DNA of 64,000 bases, taken from positions 62,001 to 126,000 of the forward strand of contig JAXMBN010000005.1 of the NCBI GenBank assembly GCA_046349875.1. The letters are read 5' to 3'. A model generated the notes under the pieces. The model saw nothing but the letters and a program-made list of their open reading frames with translations. It ran no database searches and was not told where the DNA came from. The position numbers and the translations under genes were made by a program. Source of the DNA: JAXMBN01 sp046349875. GTDB lineage: Bacteria > Planctomycetota > Planctomycetia > Pirellulales > Pirellulaceae. Of the stretch, positions 18,843 to 27,705 are shown piece by piece (positions within the stretch are counted from its first letter, which is position 1; the number at the start of each line of letters is the position of its first letter).

Positions 18843-20846
18843 CTACTCGGAATGCCAAGGCTGACAGGCTACGACTGGATTGCCAAACGTGCTACCGCCT
18901 CCAAGATCGGTGAGCCTTTGACTGGTGAGGTCATTGAGACTCTTCTTGTCCGGAGCCAACTTGGGCCACCATTGCCCCAGCGCAATGATGGTTTTCGGTG
19001 GAGTATCTTCACTAACAATAGCCTGTCGCACGATGGTACCCTGTGGACTTCGAAGTTGCACCATGCTGCGATCGACAATTCCCATTCCCTGGGCATCTTT
19101 GGGATGGATGATGACTTGGGGCTGTCCGCCAGCCATCTTTCGAATACTTTCCAAGTTCCCCATCGTCGTGTTGAGAATGTACGCTCCCGGGGGCGAAATC
19201 AATCGATAGGGATACTCTTCCGAAGGTTGCTCCTCAAAGGTCAATTGCTGTGGGGCAGGACTGAAACGAATCTTCTTGTCCGGAAAATGCGATCCTTCGG
19301 CATAAGGGGTGAAGGTTTCGGGAAGAGCCAATCGAATCGATCGTTGCTCTTTTAGTTTCTCCAACGTGACACCCTTCATCCAAGGATGCGACGTATCGAG
19401 CAGAGCCTCCGCAACCTGTTCGGCAGTCCAATAAAGCGATGCGTCCTGAAGCCCCAATCTGCGAGCCAGTTGCGCAAAGATCCACGTGTTCGGTTTGGCT
19501 TCGCCTCTTGGAGTAACCACGGGTTCGGACCACTGCAAATAGTAGTGGCCATAGGACGTGTAGAGATCTGAATGCTCCAGGAATGTCGTCGCGGGCAAAA
19601 GGTAATCGGCATAGTCCGCGGTATCGGTCTGAAAATGCTCGAGGACCACCGTAAAGAGATCCTCGCGAGAAAGTCCGGCCCGAACTTGCGAAGAATCAGG
19701 GGCTACTGCAGCGGGATTGGAATTGAAAACCACCAACGAGTGGATGTCACCCGAGTGCAATTCCTCTCCCAATAAATTCATGTTGAGATGCCGGACACCG
19801 GGACGCATCAGATGATTGCCGCCCACTCGTGTCTTGTTTAACGGAAAGGCACCACTTGTCGATAGGCATGCCCCGCCACCTCGTTTCTTCCATGCACCGG
19901 TCAATGCGGGAAGCAAAGTGATGGCCCTCATCGCATTGCCACCCCCTTCATTGCGTGTCATGCCATAACCCACGCGGAGGTAAGAGCATTCGCTTTGCGC
20001 ATAGCTCTGAGCGAACTGGCGAATACGATCCGCGTCCAATCCACAATACTCGGCGGCTCGGTCGATCGACCACTCGGACGCTGCACTTCGATACTCATCC
20101 AAACCAGAAGCATAGCTCGCCAAGTAGCTTCGATCCTCCCATCCTTGCGCTAAGATGTAGTTCCCAATAGCCAGAGCCAATGCCGCATCGGTCCCCACTC
20201 GGATTTGCCAATGCTCGTCCGCAAAACGGCTCGTCTCATTGCGATAGGGATCGATATGCAACACGAAGGCTCCACGTTTGCGAGCCTCTTTCACAAAGGG
20301 TGTGAGATGCGAACTACTTCGAAGTGAATTGATTCCCCATAGAATGATCAACTTGGCATGCACAACGTCTTCAGGACTTGGTCCAAGTTTATTGGGACCA
20401 TAGTTCATCTCCCAACCTGCGCTCCCCGTCGTCGCGCAGATCGTCTGATCGAGTTCGCGAGCCCCCAACGCGCGAAAGAGAGCCAATGCATGTCCTCCTT
20501 CCACCTGCCCCATCGTTCCAGCATAGCAATAAGGGACAAGCGATTCGGGACCATGTCGCTCCAGATTCTCTTTCAATCGAATCGCAATGGCATCGAGTGC
20601 TTCATCCCAGGAACATCGCGCGAACCGACCTTCTCCCTTCTTGCCGATGCGTCGCATCGGATACAAGAGGCGGTCGGGATGTTCCTGCCGTTCGGGATAC
20701 CGATACGTTTTGACACACGCAAAGCCTTGGGTGACCGGATGATCGGCATCCCCTTCCAATTTCACGACTCGATTTTTATCGACGGTAATCTTCAGCGAAC
20801 ATGCGTCGGGACAATCGAGAGCACAAATCGATGATAGGATCTTCAT
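18843..20846 (-). CDS. Cytoplasmic molybdopterin oxidoreductase with one [4Fe-4S] cluster
   Basis: About 667 residues of the DMSO-reductase superfamily. The N-terminus MKILSSICALDCPDACSLK supplies three cysteines (C8, C12, C16) and GFACVKTYRYPERQ the fourth, as for an N-terminal [4Fe-4S] cluster. The bis-MGD domains follow, with WDEALDAIA, LIILWGINSLRSS and a molydopterin dinucleotide-binding C-terminus (PPGAYILNTT ... SFGNPVV-type end). There is no Tat signal, so it should be cytoplasmic. The Mo ligand may lie in TICATTGSAG. Start and stop overlap with the upstream SRAP gene as ATGA, giving tight translational coupling. No electron-transfer or membrane subunit is adjacent. Substrate unknown. 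Confidence 0.85.
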   Translation of the reverse strand: MKILSSICALDCPDACSLKITVDKNRVVKLEGDADHPVTQGFACVKTYRYPERQEHPDRLLYPMRRIGKKGEGRFARCSWDEALDAIAIRLKENLERHGPESLVPYCYAGTMGQVEGGHALALFRALGARELDQTICATTGSAGWEMNYGPNKLGPSPEDVVHAKLIILWGINSLRSSSHLTPFVKEARKRGAFVLHIDPYRNETSRFADEHWQIRVGTDAALALAIGNYILAQGWEDRSYLASYASGLDEYRSAASEWSIDRAAEYCGLDADRIRQFAQSYAQSECSYLRVGYGMTRNEGGGNAMRAITLLPALTGAWKKRGGGACLSTSGAFPLNKTRVGGNHLMRPGVRHLNMNLLGEELHSGDIHSLVVFNSNPAAVAPDSSQVRAGLSREDLFTVVLEHFQTDTADYADYLLPATTFLEHSDLYTSYGHYYLQWSEPVVTPRGEAKPNTWIFAQLARRLGLQDASLYWTAEQVAEALLDTSHPWMKGVTLEKLKEQRSIRLALPETFTPYAEGSHFPDKKIRFSPAPQQLTFEEQPSEEYPYRLISPPGAYILNTTMGNLESIRKMAGGQPQVIIHPKDAQGMGIVDRSMVQLRSPQGTIVRQAIVSEDTPPKTIIALGQWWPKLAPDKKSLNDLTSQRLTDLGGGSTFGNPVVACQPWHSE

Positions 20847-21553
20847 GAAGGAGACTCGTTCGTAGGCGACACTGGGATCAAACATTCCGGTCCTTCGTGC
20901 ATCGGACTGTTCACCCGCGTGCTCACCGGGGTCAATGAAAAATAATCGTCAGGCGCTGGCTGAAGCAGGGACTGCAACGGTTCAACATCGTGGCTAGAAG
21001 GATCCAGCCAACGCAAGATGTCCGAAGGAAAGATAATGGCAGGCATCCGATCATGCACTTCTTGCGTACAAGCATTGGCCGGAGTTGTGATGATAGTGCC
21101 CGAGAAGATAGGGGACTCCGAGGAGATCCGGCGATTCACTTCCCAGAGTCCCGCCATTACGAAGGGAGCATTTCCAGGCCGATGAATCCAATAGGGCTGT
21201 TTTGTTTTGCCGGTCCCTTTTTTCCACTCGTAGTACCCGTCCGCAATGATGAGACAGCGTCGTTCACGAAAGGCCTTACGAAAGCTCGGCTTTTCGGCCA
21301 AGGTCTCACTCCTCGCATTGATCATCCGATTGCCGATCGCAAGATCTTCTGCCCACGAGGGAAGCAATCCCCATCGAAGCCACGTCATACTGAAAGGCGC
21401 TCCAGAGGATGATTGCAACACGGCTAAGATCGGTTGCGTTGGAGCGATGTTGTACCGAGGAGGAGTATCGGGCGTATCGAGAAATGGCAATCCGCGAAAC
21501 AGTTGTTCCACCCAAGAGGATGCCGGCGTTTTGAGGGTGAACCTTCCACACAT
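20843..21553 (-). CDS. SRAP (HMCES/YedK) abasic-site DNA-protein crosslink protein
   Basis: The protein begins MCGRFTLKTP, so Cys2 is exposed after Met removal, as required for the thiazolidine crosslink to abasic sites in single-stranded DNA. Other conserved elements are PRYNIAPTQPILAV, NARSETLAEKPSFRKAF, ADGYYEWKK (catalytic Glu) and EVHDRMPAII (catalytic His). An in-frame start 11 codons upstream (21586) is rejected because Cys2 must be near the N-terminus. The stop overlaps the start of the molybdopterin enzyme gene by ATGA. It protects abasic sites during replication. Confidence 0.93.
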   Translation of the reverse strand: MCGRFTLKTPASSWVEQLFRGLPFLDTPDTPPRYNIAPTQPILAVLQSSSGAPFSMTWLRWGLLPSWAEDLAIGNRMINARSETLAEKPSFRKAFRERRCLIIADGYYEWKKGTGKTKQPYWIHRPGNAPFVMAGLWEVNRRISSESPIFSGTIITTPANACTQEVHDRMPAIIFPSDILRWLDPSSHDVEPLQSLLQPAPDDYFSLTPVSTRVNSPMHEGPECLIPVSPTNESPS

Positions 21554-21764
21554 GCGTTTAACGATTCCCTTAACGTTTCCGCGCACACATTGAAAAACGT
21601 CATTGTAGTCCCCTTCACTCCATCACGTAAGTTAACGCGATCCCTGGATCGGGGTCTGTTCTTGCGGACTTTTGGGGGATCTGCCATCATCTGGGCTGAT
21701 AATATCCACCTCGTTTGGGATATCGAGTCGATCCTTAATCCTTTTCGATGCGCGTTTTTACACC

Positions 21765-23012
21765 ATGACTTCAGAACGCCCCTACGGACTCTTCCAAGCT
21801 TTCGGTGTCGAATTGGAGTACATGATCGTCGATCAACAGACGCTCAATGTGTCACCTTGCAGTGATTTGGTGCTCCAAGAGGGTGCGGGTGAGATCACCG
21901 GTGAATGGGAACGGGGCAAGGCCGCATGGAGCAACGAACTGGCATTGCATGTTCTCGAGTTCAAAGTTTCCGAGCCAGTTCCTAACCTCGATGGCTTGAC
22001 CGAACTTTTCCAGCAGCAGGTGCGCGATGCCAACGCCATGCTCCATCGGCATGGCTGCCGACTGATGCCGACGGCCATGCATCCCTGGATGCGGCCCGAA
22101 ACAGAAATGAAGCTGTGGCCTCACGATTACAATCCGGTCTACGAAGCTTTCCATCGCATCTTTGATTGCCGAGGGCATGGATGGGCGAACTTGCAGAGCA
22201 CTCACTGGAACTTTCCATTCCGCGACGATCAAGAATTTGGAAAACTCCACGCGGCCATACGCCTTGTGCTGCCTCTTCTTCCCGGTCTCGCAGCTAGCTC
22301 GCCCATCTACGACGCCACGCGAAGCGGATTTCTCGATTCACGTTTGGACGTATATCAATCCAACTCGAAGCGCATCCCATCGATCGCGGGCAAGATCGTT
22401 CCTGAAGGGGTGTATACTGAAGCGGATTATGAATCCAAAATCCTGTTGCCGATGTATCGCGATATTTCGCCATTAGACCCAGAAGGCATTCTTCAGCACA
22501 TCTGGCTCAACGCTCGCGGGGCGATCGCTCGCTTCGATCGCGGCTCGATCGAAGTCCGCGTCCTCGATATCCAAGAAAATCCAGCCGCCGATATGGCGAT
22601 TGGTACCTTGATGGCAGCGACGCTTCGCGCGTTGTGCAATGAGCATTGGCTTCCATGGAAATCACAAGCGTCGGTCTCCACCGATGTCCTCGCCAAACTT
22701 CTTCAAGATGCCATCCGTGTCGGTCCAGCGGCGATTGTTCCCGAATCTATCGCTTGCCATTTCGGCTGTGGAATGGAAGAATCGGTTACGATCGGTGCGC
22801 TATGGAACTCCATCATTCAACAACTTGATGATTTCGAAGCGGTTCTCGAAGGTCCCCTGCGTGAATGCCTCGAAACCATTCTGCATGAGGGGACACTTTC
22901 GCAACGCATCCTTAGTTCACTGGAAGGTGATGTTTCACCCAATCGCCTCCATCGCGTCTATGAAGAGCTTTGCGATTGCCTCGAAGATGGAACCATGTTC
23001 CACGGCGACTAA
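21765..23012 (+). CDS. GCS2-type carboxylate-amine ligase (glutamate-cysteine ligase family)
   Basis: 415 residues of the GCS2 family, ATP-dependent enzymes forming gamma-glutamyl or similar amide bonds. Visible elements are GVELEYMIVD at the N-terminus, WSNELALHVLEFKVSEPVP, STHWNFPF, LAASSPIYD, YQSNSKRIPSIAGKIVPE and RGSIEVRVLDIQE. ATG 21765 is chosen since the GCS2 motif starts just after it. An N-formylglutamate amidohydrolase gene follows 88 bases later, a recurrent pairing. Real glutathione synthesis is not implied: no gshB is present here, and many YbdK-like proteins have other substrates. Confidence 0.85.
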   Translation: MTSERPYGLFQAFGVELEYMIVDQQTLNVSPCSDLVLQEGAGEITGEWERGKAAWSNELALHVLEFKVSEPVPNLDGLTELFQQQVRDANAMLHRHGCRLMPTAMHPWMRPETEMKLWPHDYNPVYEAFHRIFDCRGHGWANLQSTHWNFPFRDDQEFGKLHAAIRLVLPLLPGLAASSPIYDATRSGFLDSRLDVYQSNSKRIPSIAGKIVPEGVYTEADYESKILLPMYRDISPLDPEGILQHIWLNARGAIARFDRGSIEVRVLDIQENPAADMAIGTLMAATLRALCNEHWLPWKSQASVSTDVLAKLLQDAIRVGPAAIVPESIACHFGCGMEESVTIGALWNSIIQQLDDFEAVLEGPLRECLETILHEGTLSQRILSSLEGDVSPNRLHRVYEELCDCLEDGTMFHGD

Positions 23013-23100
23013 ACGATTCAAGGTATCGCTACAAAGCATGCCATCGAATCATCCATCATTCCATGTTTGAATAGACAACGTGCGGGGAGCGACCAAACGC

Positions 23101-23790
23101 ATGGCGACGAAGGTGGCCTATCTCATCACGTGCGAACATGCTGGAAAGTGGATTCCACGCCGCTATGCACCTCTATTTGAAGCTCACCAAGCTTTACTCG
23201 AATCTCATCGAGGCTGGGATCCTGGCGCCGATATCTTGGCTACCTGTTTCGCCAAAACGCGGAATCTGCCTTACCTCAAAACCAAAGTCTCGCGTCTCTT
23301 GGTTGAAAACAATCGAAGCCTGGGTCATACCAATCACTTTTCCGTGATCACTCAGTCGTTGGATGCTTCCGAAAAAGCAAAGATCCTCGCTCTCTATTAC
23401 AATCCACACCAATCTGCGGTGCGCCAATCCATCGACCATCTATTGAAAGGCCATGACAAGGTCTACCATCTCTCGGTCCACACGTTTACACCCGAACTCA
23501 ATGGCGAAGTTCGCAATGCGGATATCGGACTCCTATATGATCCCCAGCGACCTTTAGAAAAGGCTTGGAGTCATGCTTGGAAAGTGCGATTGAAACAGAC
23601 GGCACCTCAACTTCGCGTTCGTATGAACTATCCCTATCTCGGTACGGCCGATGGACTCACGACAAATCTCCGCCGTGAATACTCACCGAAGCGTTATGCG
23701 GGGATCGAATTGGAAGTCAATCAAAGCTGGTATTTCGGCGATCGCAAAGCCTGGAAGCATCTTCAGAAACTTCTCGCAGCAACCTTTTGA
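23101..23790 (+). CDS. N-formylglutamate amidohydrolase-family protein
   Basis: 229 residues of the FGase family. Conserved elements are ITCEHAGKWIP (near the N-terminus), SHRGWDPGAD, LVENNRSLGH, YHLSVHTFTPEL and ADGLTTNLRREY, ending with GIELEVNQSW. The classical reaction in histidine degradation is hydrolysis of N-formyl-glutamate, but there are no hut genes here. The neighbour is a GCS2 ligase, so the pair may make and release a gamma-amide of unknown nature. ATG 23101 is preferred; GTG 23080 would add seven residues. Confidence 0.83.
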   Translation: MATKVAYLITCEHAGKWIPRRYAPLFEAHQALLESHRGWDPGADILATCFAKTRNLPYLKTKVSRLLVENNRSLGHTNHFSVITQSLDASEKAKILALYYNPHQSAVRQSIDHLLKGHDKVYHLSVHTFTPELNGEVRNADIGLLYDPQRPLEKAWSHAWKVRLKQTAPQLRVRMNYPYLGTADGLTTNLRREYSPKRYAGIELEVNQSWYFGDRKAWKHLQKLLAATF

Positions 23791-23815
23791 TAAGGTCTAT
23801 TCGTCACCGATCGTT

Positions 23816-25138
23816 TTATCGCCCCGAAACGGAGTTTGGAGGATCGATCGGAACCAACTTCGGCAGGATCAACGTGATCGCGATCCAAGCGATCAAATAA
23901 GCGCAACTGGCCCAAATAAAAATGGGGGTGTAACTAAACCTCGCGATAACCAGGCCTGCCACGGGAGCCATGATCATTCCCCCAATGGCACCTGCTGTTC
24001 CACCAATCCCCGAAACGGACGCAACATAGTTCTTAGGAAACAGGTCCGAACCAAAGGGATACATATTGGCCGACCAGCCTTGATGAGCTGCCGTGGCTAG
24101 TGCAATCAAAGCTACCGCGATGTAGATGTTGGTCGTCGTCGCTGCAAAATAGATCGGCAAGACGCATAAGGCACAGATCAGCATGGTCGTCTTGCGAGCT
24201 CGCGTCATCGACCACCCACGGTTCATCCAATAGGTCGATAGCCATCCAAAGAAGATCGAACCAAAATCGGATACTAAGTAGATGACCAAGAATGGAATGC
24301 CGATCGTCTTGAGGTCCAACTTGGTTTCCAGAATCTTATGGTCATTGAAAAAACTAGGAAGCCACGTCAGGTAAAACCACCAAATGGGATCGGCAAGAAA
24401 CTTGCCCGTCATCAATGCCCACGTCTGACGATATTGCAACAATTGCAGCCATCGGATCGGTTCTCCTGGTGGCTCCTCTTCGCCATCGCTACGAATGTGA
24501 GCCAATTCTTGGGACGAGACTCGTCGATTCGATTCCGGCCGAGAATAGCTCCACCACCAAAGGGCAAGCATCCCAAAGCCCATGAGGCCCGTGATCAAGA
24601 ATGACGCACGCCAACCAAACTGTATCGTCAAAATGGGCACCAAGAACGCCGTGGCGATCACGCCAATATTGGTTCCAGCATTGAAAGTCCCAACCGCCAT
24701 GGTGCGTTCGCGTTTGGGAAACCATTCTGAAACGGTCTTAACCGAAGAGGGAAAGATCGACGCTTCCCCCAGTCCCAAGAGAAATCGCAGCCCCGCCAAG
24801 GATGCGATGCCGCTTGCAAATGCCGCCAAGCATCCTGCAAGACTCCAAATCAACATACCGAGCCCCAAACCTCGCTTGGTGCCGAGTCGATCGATCCAAT
24901 AACCGATGCACAAAAAGCCGATGGCATAGGCTGTTTTGAAAGCCCAATCCACGTATCCCATTTTCTCGGCAAAGCGACTCACATCTTCGCTGGTCAACAC
25001 ATGCTCGGGAGGCAACCCAAGCATGGTCTTGCGAAATCCATCATCGATCATTGTGAACGAGAGAACGTTGCGATCGACGTAGTTGATTACCGTTGCCAGA
25101 AAGAGGATGAATACAATCCACCAACGAACATGGGACAT
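23816..25138 (-). CDS. MFS transporter, anion:cation symporter (hexuronate) type
   Basis: 440 residues with 12 predicted helices. NYVDRNVLSF in helix 1, the loop motif YWIDRLGTKRGLGLG, RFLLGLGEASIFPSSVKTVSEW and FNAGTNIGV are typical of the ACS family, including ExuT/GarP-like transporters of sugar acids. It lies upstream of a Tat-exported Gfo/Idh gene and a ThuA gene on the same strand (82 bases to the next start), suggesting a carbohydrate utilisation cluster. The substrate is likely an acidic sugar, by family only. Confidence 0.87.
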   Translation of the reverse strand: MSHVRWWIVFILFLATVINYVDRNVLSFTMIDDGFRKTMLGLPPEHVLTSEDVSRFAEKMGYVDWAFKTAYAIGFLCIGYWIDRLGTKRGLGLGMLIWSLAGCLAAFASGIASLAGLRFLLGLGEASIFPSSVKTVSEWFPKRERTMAVGTFNAGTNIGVIATAFLVPILTIQFGWRASFLITGLMGFGMLALWWWSYSRPESNRRVSSQELAHIRSDGEEEPPGEPIRWLQLLQYRQTWALMTGKFLADPIWWFYLTWLPSFFNDHKILETKLDLKTIGIPFLVIYLVSDFGSIFFGWLSTYWMNRGWSMTRARKTTMLICALCVLPIYFAATTTNIYIAVALIALATAAHQGWSANMYPFGSDLFPKNYVASVSGIGGTAGAIGGMIMAPVAGLVIARFSYTPIFIWASCAYLIAWIAITLILPKLVPIDPPNSVSGR

Positions 25139-25220
25139 GAGTCCACCTACCGGCCAGATGAGAGAATGGAAGAGGAGTCAAGCGAGGAGAAGTCCGGCCG
25201 GCGTGTAAGGGCTCAGCGAA

Positions 25221-26504
25221 CTAAACGTTCACGATATCATTTTCCCACTTGGAATCATACTCCCGGCGCCAAAGGGCCTGCTGTTCTGCATTCCCTTGAA
25301 TATGTCCGTTCTTGGGATCGCAATGAACCGGTAGTCCCGTTCGCTGCGCAATATTTCCAAGATGGCACAACAGGGTGCTGCGATGGCCTTCCAGGATCGG
25401 CTGCTGCAATCGCTTAGGATCATTATTGCGAATGGCATCTACAAAGTTGGTCAAGTGTGTTCGCTGTTCACCTCCTGCAGCTTTCACATTCTCGATCTCT
25501 TTGTTCTTGGAATCGAAGATCTTGTAACCACCGTCACCATCGATTTCAAGCGAGCCATTGCTTCCATAGAACATGATAAAGGGACCCGACGGATGCTGCG
25601 TGCAGGAAAGCCCTTGGTAGGTAATCTGCTTCTTTCCTTCAAATTCAAACACCACAGCATGTGTATCCGGAGTCTCCTGATCGTCATCGTAATAATAGCG
25701 ACCACCCGAACTAATAACGCTCTTGGGATACTCTACACCCATTCCCCAACGGCAAACATCCAACAAGTGAACACCGTTGTTCCCAAGTTCGCCGTTGCCG
25801 TAATGCCAGAACCAGTGCCAGTTATACGGAACGATGTTTTCACGAAAGGGTCGGCGAGGCGCAGGTCCTTGCCACAGATCGAAATCTAAGTGAGCAGGTG
25901 GCTGACTTGGTTGCTTGGTTCCGATCGAGCCGCGCATCCGTTGAAAGTTGGCGCGAGCCACATGAAGGTCTCCAATCACACCTTCTCGCAGTTTGCGAAT
26001 TGCTTCTTGAATCGAGGCACTGCTTCGTCGTTGGGTCCCCATCTGAACGCAGCGTTTGTACTTCTCCGAAGCTTGAATCATCCATTCGCCTTCCGCTGGA
26101 TTATGGCTGCAAGGCTTTTCGACGTACACATGCTTGCCCGCTTTGCATCCCAGAATGGTCGCAGGACCATGCCAGTGATTGGGCGCTGCGCAAATCAAAG
26201 CATCTACATCCTTATCGTCCAGAATGCGTCGAAAATCGCCAACCACTTCCGGTGTCTGCCCCATCTCCGTGATTCGCTTAGCACCTGCCGCTGCCCGCTG
26301 CTTGTCGGTCTCGCATGCGTACTTGATCACCACTCCGTTGATCGCCGACAAATCTTTGGCTAGATCAAGTCCTCGCGATAATCCCATAATGCCAACGACC
26401 ACGCGTTTCGTTGGATCCTCTTGCGAACTACGAACCGCTGCGGCTGTTGTGGCGACCATCGCCGCTGCACTTGTGGTTTGAAGAAATCGTCGTCGTTCAA
26501 TCAT
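25221..26504 (-). CDS. Tat-exported Gfo/Idh/MocA oxidoreductase
   Basis: 427 residues starting MIERRRFLQTTSAAAMVATT, a twin-arginine signal. The Rossmann motif reads VVVGIMGLSRGLDLAKD. The catalytic-region motif VYVEKPCSHNPAEG is intact (EKP), and NGVHLLDVCRWGMG supplies the usual C-terminal domain signature. This family oxidises or reduces sugar-like compounds with tightly bound NAD(P). In planctomycetes many such proteins carry Tat signals. It sits between an MFS transporter and a ThuA gene, all minus strand. Confidence 0.9.
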   Translation of the reverse strand: MIERRRFLQTTSAAAMVATTAAAVRSSQEDPTKRVVVGIMGLSRGLDLAKDLSAINGVVIKYACETDKQRAAAGAKRITEMGQTPEVVGDFRRILDDKDVDALICAAPNHWHGPATILGCKAGKHVYVEKPCSHNPAEGEWMIQASEKYKRCVQMGTQRRSSASIQEAIRKLREGVIGDLHVARANFQRMRGSIGTKQPSQPPAHLDFDLWQGPAPRRPFRENIVPYNWHWFWHYGNGELGNNGVHLLDVCRWGMGVEYPKSVISSGGRYYYDDDQETPDTHAVVFEFEGKKQITYQGLSCTQHPSGPFIMFYGSNGSLEIDGDGGYKIFDSKNKEIENVKAAGGEQRTHLTNFVDAIRNNDPKRLQQPILEGHRSTLLCHLGNIAQRTGLPVHCDPKNGHIQGNAEQQALWRREYDSKWENDIVNV

Positions 26505-26650
26505 CGCATTACCTCGGCGGGAAGAATCGGTGAGGAAGGAAGGTAGTGGATAGGCTACAGACGAGCCTTTTCCAAATGGTCATAGGGAAGAAGAGGTCAC
26601 AGGGAAAAAGAGATCGCAGAGTGGATGGCTAGGCTAAGACCCTACCAAGG

Positions 26651-26678
26651 CCACAAGGAAGCATCTCCTTCCTTGTGG
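26651..26678 (-). terminator. Hairpin downstream of the ThuA gene
   Basis: CCACAAGGAAG (26651-26661) pairs perfectly with CTTCCTTGTGG (26668-26678) around a 6-nt loop. It lies 22 bases past the stop of the minus-strand ThuA gene. No strong U-tract follows, so termination efficiency is uncertain. Confidence 0.6.
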
Positions 26679-26699
26679 CGCATTGGAACGGTTTGCCAA

Positions 26700-27608
26700 C
26701 TACTTCTTGGGATCCAAATTGGCATTGATGTCTGCCTTGGACACCGAGGATGCTACACCGTCGGCGGGCACGTCGGCATGAGCCAACCACAGACACGCAT
26801 TGAGCACGACTTTTCGGAAGTTGTCGTTCTCCCAATTGTCATGGAAGTGACCTCCCGTGAATCCGAATCCACGGCTTCCATCGTTGTGTTCGACAACCCA
26901 CATCATGGCTTCAGCCCGGCCTTTGTTGGCTTCGATATGAGGATACGGTCCTTTCGGATGCACGTAAGGTCCATCCCGCACATCATCGCTTGGCGACGCC
27001 ACTAAGATCGGAGTGAAGGTACCATTATCAAGCTTGGCCATCGCGTTGCCTGGCAAGTCAGCCACGAATCGCATGTTGAAGTACCATTCATCCTTGATCG
27101 AAAACGGTTTGACTCCTCGCGTCACAGGATGCTCGGGAAAACTTGCAAAGGAAGGCTCCCAAATAGGATTGCAAGAAAACATGTTTTCGTAATGTCCGCC
27201 GATCCATCGTTTGAATTGAGAACCCGCTTGATCGGCAACAATCTCGACTCCATAGTGCATGCAACCAATCCCAACACCTTTCTTGGCCAGCTCTTCAATC
27301 AACTCCATGCGCTTGCCATTCTCGAGCACAACTTCATGGCGAGCCCCACCATCCATATAAAAAATGATGGCGTCGGCTTCGCGTAGGACTCTATCATCCT
27401 TGGGCCATCCATTGAGCACATAGGTCGAAGCAATGCCGGGCTTTCCATCCAAACACTTGTTGAGTAGTTGCACACCAGCGTTGAATTCATGCATCCGCGG
27501 TGGGTGCGAGGGCTTTCCAGCTACCATGACGATTTTCTTTGGCGATTGCGCCAACGTTGAAGATGCAAAAAGGCAAATCCCGACAAGGACTGCAAAAATC
27601 TGTCGCAT
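26700..27608 (-). CDS. Exported ThuA-domain protein
   Basis: About 302 residues. The start at 27608 (MRQIFAVLVGICLFASSTLAQ) gives a clear signal peptide; the upstream frame to 27671 is unlikely coding. The ThuA (trehalose-utilisation-like, class I glutamine-amidotransferase-like) core shows KKIVMVAGKPSHPP, DAIIFYMDGGARHEV, GVGIGCMHYGVEIV and RGFGFTGGHFHDNW. ThuA proteins accompany Gfo/Idh proteins in sugar processing; the exact activity is unknown. It is separated from the downstream Gfo/Idh gene by a ~195-base gap containing a hairpin. Confidence 0.87.
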   Translation of the reverse strand: MRQIFAVLVGICLFASSTLAQSPKKIVMVAGKPSHPPRMHEFNAGVQLLNKCLDGKPGIASTYVLNGWPKDDRVLREADAIIFYMDGGARHEVVLENGKRMELIEELAKKGVGIGCMHYGVEIVADQAGSQFKRWIGGHYENMFSCNPIWEPSFASFPEHPVTRGVKPFSIKDEWYFNMRFVADLPGNAMAKLDNGTFTPILVASPSDDVRDGPYVHPKGPYPHIEANKGRAEAMMWVVEHNDGSRGFGFTGGHFHDNWENDNFRKVVLNACLWLAHADVPADGVASSVSKADINANLDPKK

Positions 27609-27705
27609 AACGGAGGATCCTAAAAGAGAGGAAACAGGGGAAGGACCTCTATTATAGCTCGATCCCTCCAAGGCCTTCTAGAACCCGCCAGAGCCTGGTT
27701 TTGAA

